From JARRNE01 sp963824085 (lineage in GTDB: Bacteria; Pseudomonadota; Gammaproteobacteria; Chromatiales; Chromatiaceae), in assembly GCA_963824085.1 (NCBI GenBank), contig CAWGNT010000011.1, positions 1 through 64,000 on the forward strand: a stretch of 64,000 nt of DNA, given 5' to 3'. A model generated the notes under the pieces. It saw only the letters and a list, made by a program, of their open reading frames with translations. It did no database searches and had not been told where the DNA came from. Below, in pieces: positions 61,495-64,000 of this stretch (the first letter of the stretch is position 1; each line of letters begins with the position of its first letter). Both the position numbers and the translations under genes were made by a program.

Positions 61495-61653
61495 GAGTTC
61501 CGGATGCCCCGCGGTAAAGAGGCGCTCGAGCGCAGTCGGCGCCCCCGGGACCGAAAGAAGGAGCCGCCCCGCGCGTAGCGAACGGCCTGCCGTCCACGCA
61601 GGAAGCGCCGGCGCTCCCCGCAGCCCATCCAGTCGCTCGTCTTCCTCAGGCGA

Positions 61654-62244
61654 TCAGCAAAGCCGGGTCACCCCAGGGGTCGACGTCCGCAGCGGCGAGG
61701 CATCCGACCCACGGGCGACAGATGCTCCGCGTACCTCCGTGCGCGCGTAGAGGGCACAGAGGGGACAGCTCGCAGGCGCGCCGCTGTTCTCCGAGACGAG
61801 GTAGAGGACCTTGCAGCATGCGCAGAACTTCAGCACCGAGGTCCCCACCCGCAGATCCCGGGCGATGGCCCAGGAGGCATTGAAGTCGATGGCTGGCGCC
61901 TCGCCGATGAGTTGCCGGTAGAGATCCTGAGCGGCCAGTACCGCCTCGATGTCGATCCGCCGGTAGACCTTCCTCCCGCCCACCCGTGCGTAGAGTCGGG
62001 CGAAGAGCGAGGCGTGGACCTGCTGGCGCCTGGTCTGGATGGCCGCGCAGCCGATGGCGGGGAGCTGCCCGCTGGGGGCGGGGTGGCCGTGAAGCTCCCG
62101 GTAGAGGGCGCGCAGCCGGTTGCGGGAGACGCCCGTCTCCTGGTGCACGATGGAGATGCGCGCCCGCCGCTCGAGGAGGCGCACTGCAAGATCGAGCCGC
62201 GCCTTGTCAGCCAGCAGGCTCAGGGTTCGTCTCCGCGCTCGCAA
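61654..62244 (-). CDS. flhC: FlhC-type transcriptional activator subunit (SetC/AcaC-like)
   Basis: This protein (up to 196 residues) matches FlhC: DLAVRLLERRARISIVHQETGVSRNRLRALYRELHGHPAPSGQLP, QQVHASLFARLY, and a zinc site (CACC...CPLC) in FCACCKVLYLVSENSGAPASCPLC. In SXT/R391 and IncC elements FlhCD homologues (SetCD, AcaCD) switch on transfer genes. Its location beside TraFHG suggests the same role here. It overlaps the flhD frame by 38 bp; the start is not certain. Confidence 0.85.
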   Translation of the reverse strand: MRARRRTLSLLADKARLDLAVRLLERRARISIVHQETGVSRNRLRALYRELHGHPAPSGQLPAIGCAAIQTRRQQVHASLFARLYARVGGRKVYRRIDIEAVLAAQDLYRQLIGEAPAIDFNASWAIARDLRVGTSVLKFCACCKVLYLVSENSGAPASCPLCALYARTEVRGASVARGSDASPLRTSTPGVTRLC

Positions 62245-62566
62245 GCGCCAGGTGCACGCGAGCGAGCCAGCGCCGGGTCGCTGCCCCCTCGCAGGCGCTT
62301 AATATGCGCTCTAGCGCGGGCGCCGCGAGCCGCGGCTCGTAGATCAGGGTGGGGGAGGCGGCGAGGGTGGCGATGGCCTCGGCGCTCGCCGAGCGCAGCC
62401 ACGCGGCGAGCGGCTCCTTGAGGCCGAAGACGATCTCGGCCTGGGTTTCCGCGCCCAGCGCCAGGAGCTCACGGACGGCCAGGAGGTACCCTAGGTTGAG
62501 CCGGAACACCTCCTCCCGAACCGGGAGGGTCGGATCGGAGGCGTCCTTCCGTGTGGATGGGCGCAT
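62207..62566 (-). CDS. flhD: FlhD-type transcriptional activator subunit (SetD/AcaD-like)
   Basis: This 119-residue protein matches FlhD: FRLNLGYLLAVRELLALGAETQAEIVFGLKEPLAAWLRSASAEAIATLAASPTLIYEPRL, an all-helical dimer that docks to FlhC. The gene order flhD then flhC with overlap is as in setDC/acaDC. Together they would form the heterohexameric activator of transfer and related genes. Confidence 0.8.
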   Translation of the reverse strand: MRPSTRKDASDPTLPVREEVFRLNLGYLLAVRELLALGAETQAEIVFGLKEPLAAWLRSASAEAIATLAASPTLIYEPRLAAPALERILSACEGAATRRWLARVHLALASAETNPEPAG

Positions 62567-62598
62567 CGGTCGTCACCTCGTACGCGTTGTGTCTGGAC

Positions 62599-63165
62599 TC
62601 AGGGACGCGCCGCATCGCGCAGGGCCGCGACCAGCGCGAGCACCCTGCGGCCGTAGCTCCGCGCGACGCGCTCATCGCGCCACTGGTGATAGCGGCCAAT
62701 GCCAAGCGCTGGGTCGCCGGGAACCGAGCGGATCGCCTCGGCCAGGATGTCGGCGGCGACGGCGAGATTGGTCCGGGCATCGAGCAAGGCATCGGGCGCT
62801 GGCACCCGCTCGCCGTGCCAGCGCAGGTTCACCTGCATCAGGCCGACGTCGATGTTGCGGTAGCGCGCCGCAAGCACGCTCAGATCGGCCGCCGCAGTTG
62901 CCTTGTCGGCGTAGAACCGGGGACCCTCGGGCGAGCGGATGGTCCAGGGCCAAGGCGAGAAGGCGTTGGGCCCGGCGGCACGCCGGCTCTCCAGGAGTGC
63001 CACGGCGTAGAGCACCAGCGGATCGAGACCGTGGCGCGCCGCCACCGCCTCCCAGCGCGTCCCTTTGAGGTCCACTGCATCTGAATTCGCCCGTGCCACA
63101 CCAAGCACAAACACGAATAAGACCCGAATAAGAGTGAATGTGACACGTGAGTCAATCTTGATCAT
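62599..63165 (-). CDS. Lytic transglycosylase
   Basis: This 188-residue exported enzyme has a signal peptide (IKIDSRVTFTLIRVLFVFVLGVARA) and the SLT fold: the catalytic glutamate in LYAVALLESRRAAG, VGLMQVNLRWHG, and YHQWRDERVARSYGRRVLA. It cleaves peptidoglycan to let the transfer apparatus through. It lies just upstream of the flhDC-like genes, as in SXT/IncC layouts. I chose the ATG at 63165 for the signal peptide. Confidence 0.85.
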   Translation of the reverse strand: MIKIDSRVTFTLIRVLFVFVLGVARANSDAVDLKGTRWEAVAARHGLDPLVLYAVALLESRRAAGPNAFSPWPWTIRSPEGPRFYADKATAAADLSVLAARYRNIDVGLMQVNLRWHGERVPAPDALLDARTNLAVAADILAEAIRSVPGDPALGIGRYHQWRDERVARSYGRRVLALVAALRDAARP

Positions 63166-63245
63166 CATAGTGACGTGGGCAATAGGCGACAACCATCAGA
63201 GGCAAAAATACTTATAGGAATATCTCGCGATTACAGAGAGTTGTG

Positions 63246-63500
63246 CTATTCGATGTCGGCGCCGAGTGTGCGCAGGAGACGATCCCGACGGGCGCTGAGC
63301 TCATTCGTGCTCTCGCAATGAGCTGGGGTCTGTGCCAACCGGGGCAAGCCGGCGCGAAGACAATGCAACCCCACCAGGGCGAGCTGGCGCAGCCGCTCGG
63401 CCCGGGCGCGGCTCGGCAGCGGCGCCAGATCGCCCCGAAGCTCCGGATGGGTGACCCCGATGCGCACCACCACGCGCCAGCCGGCCTCAGCGCTGGCCAT
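63246..63500 (-). CDS. Partition partner protein (StbB/ParR-like)
   Basis: This 84-residue protein (MASAEAGWRVVVRIGVTHPELRGDLAPL and RARAERLRQLALVGLHCLRAGL) starts within the end of the actin-like gene (ATGGCCAGCGCTGA overlap). Its size, position and coupling match the DNA-binding adaptor of ParM/StbA systems, although the sequence itself gives only weak support. Confidence 0.6.
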   Translation of the reverse strand: MASAEAGWRVVVRIGVTHPELRGDLAPLPSRARAERLRQLALVGLHCLRAGLPRLAQTPAHCESTNELSARRDRLLRTLGADIE

Positions 63501-64000
63501 AACGGAAAAACCCGCGCACGTTGGCGGTGACGGGCTCCGCTGCGAGACGCACCTCCGCACCGGGAAAGAGGTCACGGGCCGCCCGGCCGTAGAGCTCCCC
63601 ACCCCCGCCCGCGAGGAGCACCAGGTCCACATTGGTGGTCTCGCGGCGCAGCGACGCCCGAAGCGCGTCGAGGGCGACGGCGCTGACCTCCCGTCCGACC
63701 TGCTCCAGCACGGGCCGCAGCGCGACGCGCTTTCCGGACACCAGGAGGTAGTCGCGGTTGGCGCGCAGCGCGGCCTCCAGGGCGAGCGGCTGCGGGCGCC
63801 CGCGGTGCGCCTCGGCGATCATCCGGGCCGACCGCTCGAGCAGGACCGACATCGCCTCGAGGCTCGTCCCTGAGGCGCCGCGGCGAAGCTCCCCCGCCAC
63901 CACCACCGCCCAGTCGAAGGAGTAGTGGCCGACGTCGAGCACCAGCACGGTACCGGACTCGATGCGCTCGAGCGTGTCATCCGCAATGCCGGACCACAGG
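63487..64000 (-). CDS. stbA: ParM/StbA-like actin-type partition ATPase (partial)
   Basis: This 171-codon segment runs off the right edge, so the N-terminus is missing. It contains VLVLDVGHYSFDWAVV (a phosphate-binding strand-turn of the actin fold), NVDLVLLAGGGGELYGRA (adenosine-binding) and RLAAEPVTANVRGFFRYG. Such filaments segregate plasmids or elements. Its presence with a StbB-like partner suggests that the element replicates extrachromosomally at least part of the time. Confidence 0.8.
   Translation of the reverse strand, partial: LWSGIADDTLERIESGTVLVLDVGHYSFDWAVVVAGELRRGASGTSLEAMSVLLERSARMIAEAHRGRPQPLALEAALRANRDYLLVSGKRVALRPVLEQVGREVSAVALDALRASLRRETTNVDLVLLAGGGGELYGRAARDLFPGAEVRLAAEPVTANVRGFFRYGQR

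Noticed and set aside
1..64000. CRISPR array
   Set aside because: No set of regularly spaced identical repeats with unique spacers was seen. The only regular array is the iteron group inside the initiator gene.

Overview
The window is a GC-rich bacterial accessory region, part of a large plasmid or an integrated conjugative element, heavily invaded by mobile DNA. The host is most likely a gammaproteobacterium. A purple-sulfur-type (Chromatiales-like) lineage would fit the IS families, the c-type cytochrome and the F-type transfer genes, but this is an inference from gene content. No rRNA, complete tRNA or housekeeping operon is present.

Region 1 (1-14.1 kb). It opens with a DDE-integrase IS and an IS91-family unit (tyrosine recombinase plus HUH transposase). 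The IS91 transposase is cut by a complete RIT element (recombinases in trio, ritABC, 3.36 kb, 31-bp inverted ends). Next is a remnant of an integron cassette array on the minus strand: two attC-like sites, an SRPBCC gene and a DUF1772-like membrane gene. An IS1595-type IS (8-bp target duplication) and an ISKra4-type IS (9-bp duplication) interrupt the membrane gene; without them a 163-codon ORF is restored exactly. A DDE transposase also sits in the array.

Region 2 (14.1-26.8 kb). ISNCY-like, IS66 and IS1634 transposases are interspersed with small cargo genes: truncated DUF4405, cytochrome c, DUF2934, a glycine-zipper protein, a pentapeptide-repeat protein, yebG and a kfrA remnant. Dispersed terminator-like hairpins and two short repeat families lie between them.

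Region 3 (26.8-39.1 kb). A Tn3-family transposon (perfect 35-bp ends, tnpA, tnpR, a res-like site and a PIN-domain toxin-antitoxin pair) abuts a fragment of a reverse transcriptase. A group II intron follows. Its maturase gene is interrupted by a large-serine-recombinase element (TT core) and by a second copy of the IS1595-type IS. Removing both restores a 1.87-kb intron with a 428-codon ORF. A different IS1595 element follows, with an A9 frameshift run.

Region 4 (39.1-48.1 kb). A less GC-rich phage-like module holds a TagO/VasI-like secreted protein, an HK97-type prohead protease, a major capsid gene (split by a second ISKra4 copy) and a portal gene, then small regulators and a BrnT/BrnA-like toxin-antitoxin pair. 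It ends at a 3' fragment of tRNA-Arg(ACG) with a terminator, which looks like an attachment site.

Region 5 (48.1-64 kb). This is the conjugative element core: an XRE regulator, a lambda-O-like initiator with internal iterons, a DnaC-like helicase loader, then traF-traH-traG (TraG carries a C-terminal muramidase-like domain). On the opposite strand lie an FlhD/FlhC-type activator pair (as in SetCD/AcaCD of SXT and IncC elements), a lytic transglycosylase and an StbA/ParM-StbB-like partition pair running off the right edge. In outline, the initiator and loader would replicate the element, FlhDC-type activators would switch on transfer, TraFHG and the transglycosylases would build and pass the pilus channel through the wall, and StbAB would segregate it.
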